A stretch of 64,000 nucleotides of DNA. Origin: Opitutus sp. GAS368. Lineage in GTDB: Bacteria; Verrucomicrobiota; Verrucomicrobiia; Opitutales; Opitutaceae. Below the pieces are notes generated by a model. The model saw only the letters and a program-made list of their open reading frames with translations, made no database searches and was not told the DNA's origin. Position numbers and translations under genes: made by a program. Location: the NCBI RefSeq assembly GCF_900104925.1, contig NZ_LT629735.1, positions 3,083,001 to 3,147,000 on the forward strand, given 5' to 3'. Shown in pieces: positions 45,722 to 56,969 of this stretch (the first letter of the stretch is position 1; the number at the start of each line of letters is the position of its first letter).

Positions 45722-46234
45722 ATGCGCGCCCCGCGGCAGAGCTTGCTGACAATGGAGCCGGAGCCAAGGGGGCGTCCGGCGCGCGGCATGGTGCTGGTGG
45801 AACTGGGACTTTTCCTGCTCGTGGTGGGGCTGGCCTTCACCTTGCTTTCCGTCGGGCTCGGCCGGATCCGGCACGAGGCCCGGCTCGAACAGCTCGCCTC
45901 GGACCTGCAGGCCTTCGCGCAAGCCTTTGAGCAGGCCCGGGCGGAAAACGGCCGGTGGCCGGCGACGGCGGATGAGGTGGCCTCGCGGTTGCAGGGCAGT
46001 TCGTGGGGGCGCGGCTCGCCCTTTGGCGGCGCGTATGGCTGGGTGCCGCCCGGCCCCGCCGGCCGGTCGGGAATGATCACCCTGACCGCTTTCGCGCCGG
46101 GTTTCCCGCTGGGGCTTACTCGCGCCGACCTGCTCGCCCTCGACCGCCGGATCGACGACGGCGACCTGGCGACCGGCCGCTTCCGCACCGGCTTCAACGG
46201 CTGGCCGGTCTACCTGGTCGGGGAAAAACCGTGA
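45722..46234 (+). CDS. pseudopilin-like protein
   Basis: 170 aa. Prepilin leader ending in Gly with 'RG/MVLVELGLFLLVVGLAF': cleavage after Gly and Glu at mature position 5, followed by the hydrophobic helix. The globular part is short and resembles the GspG/PilE-like fold only loosely. 12 bp after the ATPase gene. Likely a component of the pseudopilus. Confidence 0.82.
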   Translation: MRAPRQSLLTMEPEPRGRPARGMVLVELGLFLLVVGLAFTLLSVGLGRIRHEARLEQLASDLQAFAQAFEQARAENGRWPATADEVASRLQGSSWGRGSPFGGAYGWVPPGPAGRSGMITLTAFAPGFPLGLTRADLLALDRRIDDGDLATGRFRTGFNGWPVYLVGEKP

Positions 46235-46240
46235 ACGCCG

Positions 46241-47035
46241 ATGTATAATGTCACCCTCGTCAACCTGAGTGCCAACGCCCGCTCGGTCGCCGGGCAGACC
46301 CATATCGAACTGCGCGACGTGAAGTCGGACGCACTTCAGGAGCTGTTGCGGAATTTCTGTGAGATCGACCAGATCGAGAACGCCGCCGGGGATGCGGAGA
46401 TACGGATTCACGTTCGGCACGAAAAATACCTGCTCCGCACCGAGCAGAAGAAGCTGATCCTTTACGATGTGCACCAGCGCGAGCTTCCGGGGCAGATGCT
46501 CAGCGTGGAGCAGGCCATTCAGGAGCTCGACGGCACCGCGGCGGCCACCCGCCGCGAGTCCATCCTGCAAGCCCGCGCGGAAGCCGGCCCCGGGGCGATT
46601 CCCGGCCCCCTCCTGCCTATCACGCCGGCCCCGCCAGCGGCCAGCAAACCGAGGGTGATCGGGCTGTTGGCCATGGCCATCGTGCTGCTGGCCGCCATTG
46701 TCTGGCTGGCCGCACCGTTCGGGTCGGACGATTCGCCCCCGGGTTTCGCCCCGATCGTGCCGGAGGAACTCGATTCGGTGCAGACCGCACTCCTCGGGGT
46801 CTATATGACGGGAAGCGAGCCCGGTCAGCACGGGATTGTGGTGACGGACCCCGGTGAGCTGAAGCTGTTCGAGCTGGGTGCCGAGGAGGCTCCGCGCGTC
46901 GTCTACGCGGGCTACCGTCTGGGCCGGATCAGCCCGAAACTCTGCCTGGTCACCGACCAGCCGGGTGGGGTTATCGAAGTCACGGCCGACGGTAACCTGC
47001 ATTACTGCGGCGAGGTCTATCAACGCATCCCATGA
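46241..47035 (+). CDS. bitopic membrane protein of the pseudopilin operon
   Basis: 264 aa. Cytoplasmic N-terminal domain (about 1-100, 'TLVNLSANARSV', 'ALQELLRNFCEIDQIENA'), a Pro/Ala linker, one membrane helix (about 138-158) and a periplasmic C-terminal domain ('LLGVYMTGSEPGQHGIVV', 'GYRLGRISPKLCLV'). No family recognised. By position and topology it could play the GspL/GspC-like role of linking the ATPase to the pseudopilus; this is inference. Confidence 0.7.
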   Translation: MYNVTLVNLSANARSVAGQTHIELRDVKSDALQELLRNFCEIDQIENAAGDAEIRIHVRHEKYLLRTEQKKLILYDVHQRELPGQMLSVEQAIQELDGTAAATRRESILQARAEAGPGAIPGPLLPITPAPPAASKPRVIGLLAMAIVLLAAIVWLAAPFGSDDSPPGFAPIVPEELDSVQTALLGVYMTGSEPGQHGIVVTDPGELKLFELGAEEAPRVVYAGYRLGRISPKLCLVTDQPGGVIEVTADGNLHYCGEVYQRIP

Positions 47036-47039
47036 CCCC

Positions 47040-47480
47040 ATGAAATCGGCGATGACCCGCAGAACCCATGCCTTCACCCTCGTGGAGGTGGCGCTGGCGG
47101 TGATTGTGCTCGCCATGGCCCTGACCACCTCGATCACCGCCATGCAGCGGGCGTTCCTGCAGTTCGATACGGCGCGCAATCTGGAGGTGGCCGCCAACAT
47201 CCTGCAGTGCGAGATGGAGAAGGAGCGCCTCATGAGCTGGACCGCGATCAACAACGCGAGCTACCTGCCGGTGATCGATGCGGGTTTTGCGCGCAATCCG
47301 GCGATCGCGGGCCGCTTCACTCTCTCGCGGACGCTCACCACGCTGGCCAGCCACTCCGGGCAGGTGGTGCAGATCACCCTTGCGGTCCGCTGGCGCAGCT
47401 ACGACGGACGCACCATCGCGCGCAGCTACACGACCTATTACACCCAGGGGGGACTTTATGCCTATTGCTACGGCTCCTAG
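47040..47480 (+). CDS. type II/IV pseudopilin (GspI/PilV-like)
   Basis: 146 aa from the ATG at 47040 (an ATG at 47052 is also possible). N-terminal prepilin motif 'HAFTLVEVALAVIVLAMAL' with Phe+1 and Glu+5, preceded by Ala rather than the usual Gly at -1. Short globular domain ending with Tyr-rich 'YTTYYTQGGLYAYC'. 23 bp overlap with the next gene. Confidence 0.85.
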   Translation: MKSAMTRRTHAFTLVEVALAVIVLAMALTTSITAMQRAFLQFDTARNLEVAANILQCEMEKERLMSWTAINNASYLPVIDAGFARNPAIAGRFTLSRTLTTLASHSGQVVQITLAVRWRSYDGRTIARSYTTYYTQGGLYAYCYGS

Positions 47481-48045
47481 CCGGTCGGTCCGGGCGGTGC
47501 GCGGCTTCACCCTCGTCGAGGTGATGGTCGGGGCGTTCCTGAGCGGCATGATCCTGACCGGGGTGCTGGTCACCAATCTCCAGCTGATGCGCAGCGGCCT
47601 GCGCACCACCCAATATGCGGAGATGAGCACGCAAACCCGCCGCGGTCTCGAGCAGCTGGGCATCGACCTCAAGAGCGCGAACGCCATCAAGTGGAACAGC
47701 GCCACCGACCTCACACTCACCCTTCCCACCAGTGGCGGCTCGACCCGGCAGGTGACCTACGCCTGGACGAGCGCCACGCAGAGCCTCTTCTCCGTGCCCG
47801 GCACCGACAGCACCGTCACCGTGGGGCGGATCTACCTCGTGAACGGCATCCCCGCGCTGTCCAACGGCTCCGCCGGGTGCACCTTCGCCCGTTACGATCG
47901 TGATGGCAACGTGGCGACCACCGACCTCGCGACCAAGCGCGTCCAGGTCAGCCTGAACGCCGCCCGTTCGGCGAAAACGATGGCGACCGCCACGGACACG
48001 GCGGTGTCGGCCAGCTTCATCCTCCGGAACAAGCCGACCTCCTGA
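47458..48045 (+). CDS. type II/IV pseudopilin (GspJ/PilW-like)
   Basis: 195 aa from the ATG at 47458. Prepilin cleavage motif 'RG/FTLVEVMVGAFLSGMIL', then a helix and a beta-rich globular domain ('NLQLMRSGLRTTQYAEMSTQ', cited in part) typical of PilW/GspJ-like minor pseudopilins. Stop and next start overlap (TGATG). Confidence 0.88.
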   Translation: MPIATAPSRSVRAVRGFTLVEVMVGAFLSGMILTGVLVTNLQLMRSGLRTTQYAEMSTQTRRGLEQLGIDLKSANAIKWNSATDLTLTLPTSGGSTRQVTYAWTSATQSLFSVPGTDSTVTVGRIYLVNGIPALSNGSAGCTFARYDRDGNVATTDLATKRVQVSLNAARSAKTMATATDTAVSASFILRNKPTS

Positions 48046-49406
48046 TGCCCGCCCTCCCGCCAACCTCTCGTTTATCGCGCGGCCGGTCCGGCCAGCGCGG
48101 CAGCCTGTTGATCGTGGCGATGCTCCTCGCGACGGCGATCGCCCTGGTGCTGGGCAGCTACCTCGCGCTGGCGCGCACCTCGCTCAAGGTCGCGCATCGC
48201 ACGTTTTTCGCCCAGGACGCGAGCAACCTGGCGGACGCGGGGCTGGAGGAGGCGATCTATGCGTTCAATCTCATGGCTTCCGGCACCGCACCCGCCACCG
48301 CCTGGTCGGCCTGGACGCTTTCCGGCACCACTGCCACGCGCACCCTCGCGCCGTTCAACCGCGACCAGAACGCCGTCGGGATCGTCAAGATTTGCGTCCA
48401 GGGCTACGACGGCAGCGTCGCCGCACCCGTGGTTTACACCCAGGCCGTGATCACGCCGTTCGACGGCAACGCCCCGGTGGTCAAGACTGTGCAGCTGAAG
48501 ATCAAAAAGAATGTCGCGCCGAACGGCGTGGTGGCGCTGAACGGCCTGGCGCTGAACGGCATATCCACCGTCGACAGTTTCAACTCGAATCCCACGAACA
48601 GCGCCACCGGCCCCTGGTTGGCGTATGTCTCTACCATTGCGACTGCGAACGCGTCGGTCGTCGCGCTGGCCGGCAGCCTCACCTTTTCCAGTGTGACGGT
48701 TGCCGGCAACCTGTATCTCGGTTCCGGCGTCACGCCTCCCGCGTCCGGCACTTATACGGGCACGCTGACGACGAACTACAGTGCATCCTTCCTGCTGCCG
48801 GCCTATCCCACGGCCGCCAGCGTGAGCCAGAGCTACAATGTCGGCTCCACGATCCCCGCGATCCTGCCGGTCATCGGCCACCTGCCGGCGTCCGACGGTC
48901 GCTACTATTATTTCTGCAGCAATGCCACCATCGGCACCACCGCCATCGCGGCCGGCAAGAACGTCACGATCGTCGGCACCGGCACCAGCATGGGACCGGG
49001 CCTGACGATTCCGAGCGGCAGCTCCTGCTATGTCTACATGGACGGCGCGCTGACTCTCCCCAGCGGCAGCAGCTTCAACAATTCCGCCTGGGCGGGGGCG
49101 CTGCAAATTTTCTCCAGCACCACCGGCACTTGCACCTGCGCCATCGGCAACAAGGGCCAGATGCTCGCCTGCCTTTATGCGCCCAAGGCCAGCCTGGTCG
49201 CGAGCGGCGGCGGCAGTGGCGGCATGCTGGTGGGTCGGTACGTGGCCAACACGATCACCGTGTCCGGCAAGCTGGACTTCCACTTCGACCAGGCCCTGCA
49301 GCCCTCCGGCTCCGGCACTTTGTACAATGTCACCCAGTGGCTGGAGTTCCAGAGCGCGGCTGATCGCGCCACAGTGTCAGGATTGACGGGCAATTACCTG
49401 CGTTAG
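48045..49406 (+). CDS. PilX-like minor pilin/secreted protein
   Basis: 453 aa. N-terminal 'RSGQRGSLLIVAMLLATAIAL' (in pieces) is a PilX-type leader with 'G/SLLIVAML' and lacks Glu+5, as in GspK/PilX-like tip subunits. Then 'SNLADAGLEEAIYAFN', typical of PilX_N, and a long Ser/Thr/Gly-rich beta domain. Last gene of the operon. Likely sits at the pseudopilus tip. Confidence 0.85.
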   Translation: MPALPPTSRLSRGRSGQRGSLLIVAMLLATAIALVLGSYLALARTSLKVAHRTFFAQDASNLADAGLEEAIYAFNLMASGTAPATAWSAWTLSGTTATRTLAPFNRDQNAVGIVKICVQGYDGSVAAPVVYTQAVITPFDGNAPVVKTVQLKIKKNVAPNGVVALNGLALNGISTVDSFNSNPTNSATGPWLAYVSTIATANASVVALAGSLTFSSVTVAGNLYLGSGVTPPASGTYTGTLTTNYSASFLLPAYPTAASVSQSYNVGSTIPAILPVIGHLPASDGRYYYFCSNATIGTTAIAAGKNVTIVGTGTSMGPGLTIPSGSSCYVYMDGALTLPSGSSFNNSAWAGALQIFSSTTGTCTCAIGNKGQMLACLYAPKASLVASGGGSGGMLVGRYVANTITVSGKLDFHFDQALQPSGSGTLYNVTQWLEFQSAADRATVSGLTGNYLR

Positions 49407-49499
49407 ACTGGGCGAAAGTCCCGTGCGGTTCAGCGCTGCTAAACTCCGCCGGGTCGGTGGGACAAGCCGCACTCGGCCCGCCACCCACGGCAATATCGC

Positions 49500-49809
49500 C
49501 GACTGAAGCCAACGGCCGAGAATACATCGGCCCGCGCGATCCGGCTGAAATCGAGTTCGGCTGCACAGATGACCTGGCGGAGGGGCATGTGATCTTCGTG
49601 CGCGGCAACGGCGTGGCTTCGACCTGGACTACGCGCAAAAGTTCTTCGGAGTCTGCCAGCGGCTGCACCGCGCCGAGGACTTCGAGGGCACCGGCATCGG
49701 GCTCGCCAACGTCCGGGGAATCAGCACCCGGCACGACGGCCGGACCCGGGCCGAGGGCGGGCCCGGCCGGGGCGCCACCTTCCATTTCACCCTCCCGTCA
49801 ACCAGGTAA
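49500..49809 (+). pseudogene. histidine kinase C-terminal remnant, frameshifted
   Basis: Reads '[23 protein letters not shown]', then after one missing G near 49613 '[33 protein letters not shown]' and '[11 protein letters not shown]' (all cited in pieces). This is the HATPase_c end of a phytochrome-type kinase (N-, F- and G-boxes). The N-terminal part is absent and no start or intact frame remains. Confidence 0.82.
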
Positions 49810-49813
49810 CTCC

Positions 49814-49950
49814 CTTGAAATCACTCAAGCGCAGCCTCCTCGTCGAAGAGAACCAGCAGGACGCCGACCTGACGCTCGCCGCCCTCGCGAGCCCAACTTG
49901 ACCAACGAGGGCGTGGTGACGCGTCGGCCACGGCCAAAGGCAACGGCAAC
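49814..49950 (+). pseudogene. response regulator N-terminal remnant
   Basis: 'LKRSLLVEENQQDADLTLAALA' (in pieces) followed, after a frameshift near 49890, by 'EPNLTNEGVVTR'. It matches the first 40 residues of the small Rcp1-like regulators that normally follow phytochrome-type kinases. The rest is missing. With the kinase remnant before it, it is the relic of a two-gene system. Confidence 0.75.
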
Positions 49951-50036
49951 CCCGGACGGTAATGTTCTAATTCCACCTCGCTGATGCCGTCCGTCACGGC
50001 AACCAGGAAGCTCTGGATACCTCAGCGGTTAAGTAT

Positions 50037-50420
50037 TCACTGATAGGCTCGCTTGCTTTTTCCTTCAATCGCGTGCGCTCGCTCGGCGATCTCCTGCACG
50101 GGAAAATCCAGTTCGGACATCGTCTCCAGCGGACTCGACAGGAAGGGAGTGTAGAGGGCAACGAGCAGGCTGTCCTTCAGGAGCGCGTTCTTCTTCCCGA
50201 TCACGGTCAGCCCCAGATTTTCCCAATCAAGATGGTGCTTGGTGAGGTAACAATAGGCATGCCAGATGGTGAACCGGTATTCTTCAGCCCACGGAGCATC
50301 GGGATAGCGTGAATAAACCAGCTCCCGGACGCCGTCCGCTGAAACCGGGGAAAGCGCGAGGATCGCTTTGAAATCCGCAAGCCACATCCGGGGCGTGGGA
50401 GTCTTGAACGGCGTTGCCAT
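50037..50420 (-). CDS. hypothetical protein
   Basis: 127 aa from the ATG at 50420; upstream residues in frame overlap the neighbour's end and look random. Soluble, aromatic-rich ('EEYRFTIWHAYCYLTKHHLDW', cited in part), ending Lys/Arg-rich. No recognised family. It lies 22 bp after the SRPBCC gene on the same strand, so the two may be co-transcribed. Confidence 0.6.
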   Translation of the reverse strand: MATPFKTPTPRMWLADFKAILALSPVSADGVRELVYSRYPDAPWAEEYRFTIWHAYCYLTKHHLDWENLGLTVIGKKNALLKDSLLVALYTPFLSSPLETMSELDFPVQEIAERAHAIEGKSKRAYQ

Positions 50421-50442
50421 TGAACGACGGCAGCTTGGGCGC

Positions 50443-50937
50443 TTAGCCCCCGGGTGCAAGCTGGGGCACAAACCGCCCGCGGTGTTCCAGTTCGGCGGCG
50501 CGTTTCAACTGCAACAGCGACTCAGCAGGGCCGGTCTTCAATCCACGGCTGAGAAGGACGCGCATGAGCCGGCCCCGCCAGCCGCCCGGGAAACCAAAAT
50601 TGCAATGGTAGTTGACGCGACATCGCCCGTCCTTGAGCGGAATGCAGTCCAGGGCCTCGTGAACCGTGAGGCCAAGTGAGAGCCTCACGTCCATCTCAAG
50701 CTTGTAATTTGCTTCGTCGATGAGGGTGTATTCAAAGGAGCCACCGAGATGCAGCCAGCGCGGGCCCGACTCACCGAGCATGCGCTGGCCCTTGGCTGCC
50801 GGCCCCGGCGGTTCGACACTGATGACGCGAAGGTCAAAGAAACTGCCCCAGCCGGCGATGTTGGTGAGCAACTGCCATACGACGCCGACCGGGGCCTCGA
50901 CGATCTCAGTGGGACAAGCCAGGTAATTCGTCGTCAT
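50443..50937 (-). CDS. SRPBCC-fold (polyketide cyclase-like) protein
   Basis: 164 aa from the ATG at 50937; a longer frame to 51147 lacks protein character. START/SRPBCC pattern: 'IVEAPVGVVWQLLTNIAGWG', 'LGGSFEYTLIDEANYKLEM', 'RCRVNYHCNFGFPGGWRG' (pieces), with a C-terminal helix. Such proteins bind hydrophobic ligands; several are orphan. Divergent from the kinase gene at 51159. Confidence 0.8.
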   Translation of the reverse strand: MTTNYLACPTEIVEAPVGVVWQLLTNIAGWGSFFDLRVISVEPPGPAAKGQRMLGESGPRWLHLGGSFEYTLIDEANYKLEMDVRLSLGLTVHEALDCIPLKDGRCRVNYHCNFGFPGGWRGRLMRVLLSRGLKTGPAESLLQLKRAAELEHRGRFVPQLAPGG

Positions 50938-51158
50938 CGGGAGCGGGTTCAGTTGGTCGGTCGTGCAGCACGCTGACCCACGGATTGGCCGGGGCAAGCG
51001 GCGAAGCAGCGGGGTGGCAGATAGCCGGGCCCGGCCGGGGTGCTGGCGGCTTCCTTCCGGGTCCCTTCGTCTTAATGAATTCTTAGCGGGAATTGCCCCA
51101 GGCTTAGCTAACCGGCGCGACGGAGAATCCGGTATAACGGTGGGCAATCACCCAGCCG

Positions 51159-52286
51159 ATGGACACCATGATCCAGGAATCAGCCACCCCGATGCCGCTT
51201 CACGGGGCCGCCCCAACAGCCGCTCTGCCGCTGGCGGATGTTACCTGCTGCCGCGCGGTGCCCGAGGTTTGCGGCAGCGTGGAACCTTCGGCCGAGCCGC
51301 AACTCCGGCCCGACCAGGTTCTGGACGGCCGGTTCTTGATCCGCGCCGCGATCAATCGCAATGGCATGGCGACCATTTACCGGGCCGAAGACCTGTCGAA
51401 CCAGGGACGGGAGGTGGCGATCAAGGTGCCCTTGCTGGGCGTGGAGAGCAGTCCCGGCGGTTTCGCCCATTTCCGCCATGAAGAGGAAATCGGCCTCAGG
51501 CTGGCGCATCCCTTCCTGCTGCGGTTTCACCCAGTGGCGGGCAAGGGGGGCCGGCCGTATCTCGTGACGGAATACCTCCGCGGCTGCACCCTCGACCGTC
51601 TCGCGCCGGCCGCACGTCCGCTGGCCGAGGCGGATGCGCTGAAAATCACCGGCCTCATCTGCGAGGGCGTGGGCCACATGCATGAGCGCGGCGTCATCCA
51701 TCGCGACCTCAAGCCGTCGAACATCATGATCTGCCGCGACCAGACGCTGCGCGTGATGGATTTCGGCCTGGCTTCCGCCCCGATGCGCCGGCGCAGCGTT
51801 TTTGCCCGGCTGACGGGAATCTTCGGCACGCCCGAGTACATGGCGCCGGAACAGGTGGAGAATGGCCCGATTGACGAACGCACCGACGTTTACGGCTTGG
51901 GCGTGATCCTCTACGAATTACTGACGGGATCGGTTCCGTTTCAGGACGGGGATCCCTGGGAGTCAGCCTACAAGCGGACCGCGGGTGATCCCATCGCGCC
52001 GCGAAAGCTGAACCCCGGGCTCTCTCCGCAGGCCGAGGAGATTGTCCTGCATGCCCTCCAGCGCAGGCCCCGCGACCGATATCCCGGCATGGCGGCGTTT
52101 GCGGCCGACCTGCGCGCGCCCGCCGGCGTCAGGATGACCGGCCATGCCGGGCGCCTGCAGCCACCCCGCAAGAAAATCAGCCTGCAGACGACCCCGGTGA
52201 TCGCGGGGCTGCTGCTCGGCTTCGGCGCCATCGCTTTCTTTATCCTCCTGTTCTTCGTCCTGCGTTACTGGCCGTCGGCCAGATAG
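51159..52286 (+). CDS. membrane-anchored Ser/Thr protein kinase
   Basis: 375 aa. Kinase domain about 55-320: 'LIRAAINRNGMATIYRAED' (Gly loop, weak), Lys89 ('VAIKVPLL'), catalytic Asp183 ('HRDLKPSNIM'), Asp201 ('DFGLAS'), activation segment 'GTPEYMAPEQ', 'DVYGLGVILYELLTG'. A C-terminal membrane helix (about 345-368) follows with almost nothing outside, so there is no extracellular sensor domain. The all-Hanks motifs suggest activity. The substrate is unknown. The 288 bp after it hold no supported gene. Confidence 0.94.
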   Translation: MDTMIQESATPMPLHGAAPTAALPLADVTCCRAVPEVCGSVEPSAEPQLRPDQVLDGRFLIRAAINRNGMATIYRAEDLSNQGREVAIKVPLLGVESSPGGFAHFRHEEEIGLRLAHPFLLRFHPVAGKGGRPYLVTEYLRGCTLDRLAPAARPLAEADALKITGLICEGVGHMHERGVIHRDLKPSNIMICRDQTLRVMDFGLASAPMRRRSVFARLTGIFGTPEYMAPEQVENGPIDERTDVYGLGVILYELLTGSVPFQDGDPWESAYKRTAGDPIAPRKLNPGLSPQAEEIVLHALQRRPRDRYPGMAAFAADLRAPAGVRMTGHAGRLQPPRKKISLQTTPVIAGLLLGFGAIAFFILLFFVLRYWPSAR

Positions 52287-52574
52287 CCGGAAGCCTGGGC
52301 CCGGCCACGAGGTCCGCGGCCAGTGCAGGCGGCCGCGATGCCTTAGCACGGAGGATGAGGGTAAAGCGGTAAGAGTGAGGGCTGGAGCCTTTGCCGCTTG
52401 GGCGCCGGGCCGGTTCACGGCCTTACCCCCGTGTTTCGCCCGCTCAACCCCCGTTATAACCCCGTGGATCAATAGAGCATCCTTACACCATCTCTACAGG
52501 TGCCTTCGGGGAGGCTTCTTGCCAGGTTCGGGCTGGCGGGTCGAAGGAATTCAGGCCTGCCGGCACCGCGCCGG

Positions 52575-53501
52575 TCACTGGGGCGAGACCGCCATGCCCC
52601 TTTCGATCCCGCTGCCGGAGACCAGGGTGCAGATCGACACCTTCTCCTTCACCGACTCGACGCGGATCTGCGCCTTTTCGGTGAAGCTGGTGTCCAGCAC
52701 CTCGCCGGTGCCCGGATCACGCAGCACCTCGGACGAGCCAACCTTGAAGACCTGCCCGATGGTCACGCCTTCGCGTTCGCCGCGATTGAAGTAGACCTGG
52801 GTGCCCTTGACGAGGATGACGTTGCCGGTCCACGGCAGGCTGTCGAGCTGCGCCATGCAGAATTCCACGGCCTGGTCGATGGCGGCCTCGACGGCCTTGC
52901 CGGCGTTGGTCTTCTTGAAGCTGTTGATGTCGCCGTTGAAGTTTCCCCGGTTCAGGCCGACGCTCAACCCGCCGGACTTGATCTGGCCGACGACCTTTTT
53001 CGAGGCCTTCACCTGGCCCGTGGTGGAGTCCACGATGTAGACCACGGCGTTGATCTCCGCCGTCTTGCTGCCGCCGCCGACATGCACGCCGGCGAAGCCG
53101 ATGCCGCCGCCGCCGCCCTCGGTGCCGTCCGTGAAGTTGGTGATCTCGCCTTTGACCAGCAGCTGCGCCGGCGTCATGTTGCCCGTGACCGGCGCCTTGT
53201 CGCCGCCGGCCGCGCGGCCGCTGGCCGCGAAATCCTGCTCGGCCATCGCGGCACTGCGCATGTCCGACTCGGCGATCACGATGAACCGGCCGGTGTTTTG
53301 CAGCGAGTCCGTCAGCACGGCGCCGAAGGTGTCGGCGAGGGCGAACTGCCCGCCGTAATTCGAGCGGTTTTGAAACTTGGTGACCGTGATCGTGTAGCGC
53401 AGACCACCCTTGGCGGGGGCGGCGGGCGCCTTGTCGTCAGCGCGGACAAGTTGCAGGCAGAGGAGGGCGGCAAACGAGGCGAAAACGGCACGGGTTTTCA
53501 T
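52575..53501 (-). CDS. CsgG/HfaB-like secreted protein
   Basis: 308 aa. Signal peptide (about 1-21, 'LQLVRAD'). CsgG-like N-terminal domain: 'YTITVTKFQNRS', 'FGAVLTDSLQNTGRFIVIAE', 'LLVKGEITNF', 'AVVYIVDSTTGQV' (pieces). The C-terminus has a beta-barrel-like domain ('VYFNRGEREGVTIGQVF', 'GTGEVLDTSF'). CsgG forms an outer-membrane export pore as a lipoprotein. No lipobox is seen here, so this is probably a periplasmic relative (FlgT/TolB-like) rather than a curli channel. Confidence 0.82.
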   Translation of the reverse strand: MKTRAVFASFAALLCLQLVRADDKAPAAPAKGGLRYTITVTKFQNRSNYGGQFALADTFGAVLTDSLQNTGRFIVIAESDMRSAAMAEQDFAASGRAAGGDKAPVTGNMTPAQLLVKGEITNFTDGTEGGGGGIGFAGVHVGGGSKTAEINAVVYIVDSTTGQVKASKKVVGQIKSGGLSVGLNRGNFNGDINSFKKTNAGKAVEAAIDQAVEFCMAQLDSLPWTGNVILVKGTQVYFNRGEREGVTIGQVFKVGSSEVLRDPGTGEVLDTSFTEKAQIRVESVKEKVSICTLVSGSGIERGMAVSPQ

Positions 53502-53530
53502 GAGTCAACCGGGGCTGAGGGGGTGTGTGA

Positions 53531-55873
<2,343 letters not shown>

Positions 55874-55878
55874 CCACA

Positions 55879-56127
55879 GGGAGTGTCTTCAAACCTCCGA
55901 AAGAACCACTAATGAGATTTCACCAAGGGTGAAATCCACGGAAACCGCTCCGGCTGATCGCCTGCGCGGTGGGTTTCGGGGGCCCGCTAATCGCGGGCAG
56001 AAAGGGCGGCGATCAGCCGCCCCCTGAACCTGGCGGCGGAGGCGATCAGCCGGAGCAGTGAAAGTAGATTCCGCCGTTGGCGGAATCCTTTTAGTGGTCC
56101 CCCCTTCCGAGCTTTGAAAACACTCCC
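55879..56127. mobile_element. MITE-like element, copy C
   Basis: 249 bp directly after ligA: left GGGAGTGTCTTCAAAC, right TTTGAAAACACTCCC. Central inverted repeats include GCTCCGGCTGATCGCC / GGCGATCAGCCGGAGC. It is the uninterrupted form of copy B. Right flank is TA. Confidence 0.75.
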
Positions 56128-56157
56128 TAATCAATTTCGCCAACACGGTCTTTTTGA

Positions 56158-56346
56158 CCACGGATTGCACGGATTAACACGGATCGGGATTGAACAGGAG
56201 GAAACGGAGGGAACAGAGAAAGCATAACTCAGGAGCGGCAAGGTCATGATTGATGACCTTCTGGTCTCTGATTGCCTCAGTTGTCTCTGTTATCTCCTGT
56301 GAACTGATTGTTTGGATTTATCCGTGCCCATCCGTGTAATCCGTGG
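56158..56346. repeat. composite 'CCACGGATTGCACGGAT' repeat, long copy
   Basis: Left end CCACGGATTGCACGGATTAA pairs with the right end ATCCGTGTAATCCGTGG; an inner pair ACAGGAGGAAACGGAGG / TCTCTGTTATCTCCTGT is also present. Same family as 21398-21560. Confidence 0.75.
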
Positions 56347-56361
56347 CTAAACAGTCCGTAA

Positions 56362-56814
56362 TCACGGCGTGATCGTGGGCTTGAGCTTGGGCATGCCGTG
56401 GTCCACGGACAGCGGCCCGGCGCCGCTGATGGCAAACGTGACCAGCAGGAAAAGCACGAGAGCGGAGAACTCAAGGCCCTGGCCACCGCTCATCAGCCCC
56501 TCGTTGCGATGGATGAACACCGCGCCCGCCAAGATGGGAACCTGCACCCAGGCGGCGATGCGCGTCAGCAGGCCGACGGTGAGCATCAAGCCGCCCACAA
56601 GGTGGGCCAGCGAGATATAGTGGAGCACTCCCACCGTCACCAGCCAGGGGAAATCCATCCGCTTGATCAGATCCAGGATGAACTCGGCGCGGGTGTTGGT
56701 GATGATGAAGACGCCGCGGATGAAAAGGCCGAGGCCGAGATAAATGCGGACGCAATCGAGCCAGACCTTGGGATGGGCTTCCGCCCAGTCGATGAACTGA
56801 CGCAGCTTTTCCAT
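56362..56814 (-). CDS. DoxX-family membrane protein
   Basis: 150 aa with four membrane helices (about 20-40, 62-85, 88-105 and 118-135). DoxX landmarks: 'CVRIYLGLGLFIRGVFII', 'HYISLAHLVGGLMLTVGLLTRIAAWVQ' (pieces), 'GLEFSALVLFLLVTFAISG'. The family includes quinone- or redox-related membrane proteins; precise role unknown. Single gene flanked by repeats on both sides. Confidence 0.88.
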   Translation of the reverse strand: MEKLRQFIDWAEAHPKVWLDCVRIYLGLGLFIRGVFIITNTRAEFILDLIKRMDFPWLVTVGVLHYISLAHLVGGLMLTVGLLTRIAAWVQVPILAGAVFIHRNEGLMSGGQGLEFSALVLFLLVTFAISGAGPLSVDHGMPKLKPTITP

Positions 56815-56908
56815 GGGTTAAGACTCCTGGGGTAGGCCGGCGGGCAGCATGTCCGCCGGGTGGCTGCAGGATACGGCCGCGGGGAGGCGGGTCAATGGCG
56901 CTTGTGGC

Positions 56909-56958
56909 TGTAGCGGCGGTCTGTGACCGCCGGACGGCGCTCATAGAGCGCCGCTACA
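56909..56958. repeat. REP-like 'TGTAGCGGCGGTC' palindrome, copy 1
   Basis: TGTAGCGGCGGTCTGTGACCGCCG..GAGCGCCGCTACA; second copy at 57849-57898. An outer TGTAGCGGC/GCCGCTACA stem contains an inner GGCGGTC/GACCGCC stem. Confidence 0.72.
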
Positions 56959-56969
56959 GGGATGGCGAA

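Noticed and set aside
43886-47254. Very long open frame (1122 codons) on the minus strand
   Set aside because: It is antisense to the GspE/pseudopilin operon and shows only Arg/Ala/Gly/His-rich low-information sequence. GC-rich codon use in the real genes keeps this frame open.
49407-49440. Group II intron-like end ('GGCGAAAGTCCCGTGCGGTTC')
   Set aside because: The short match is not followed by an intron structure or a reverse transcriptase; probably chance.
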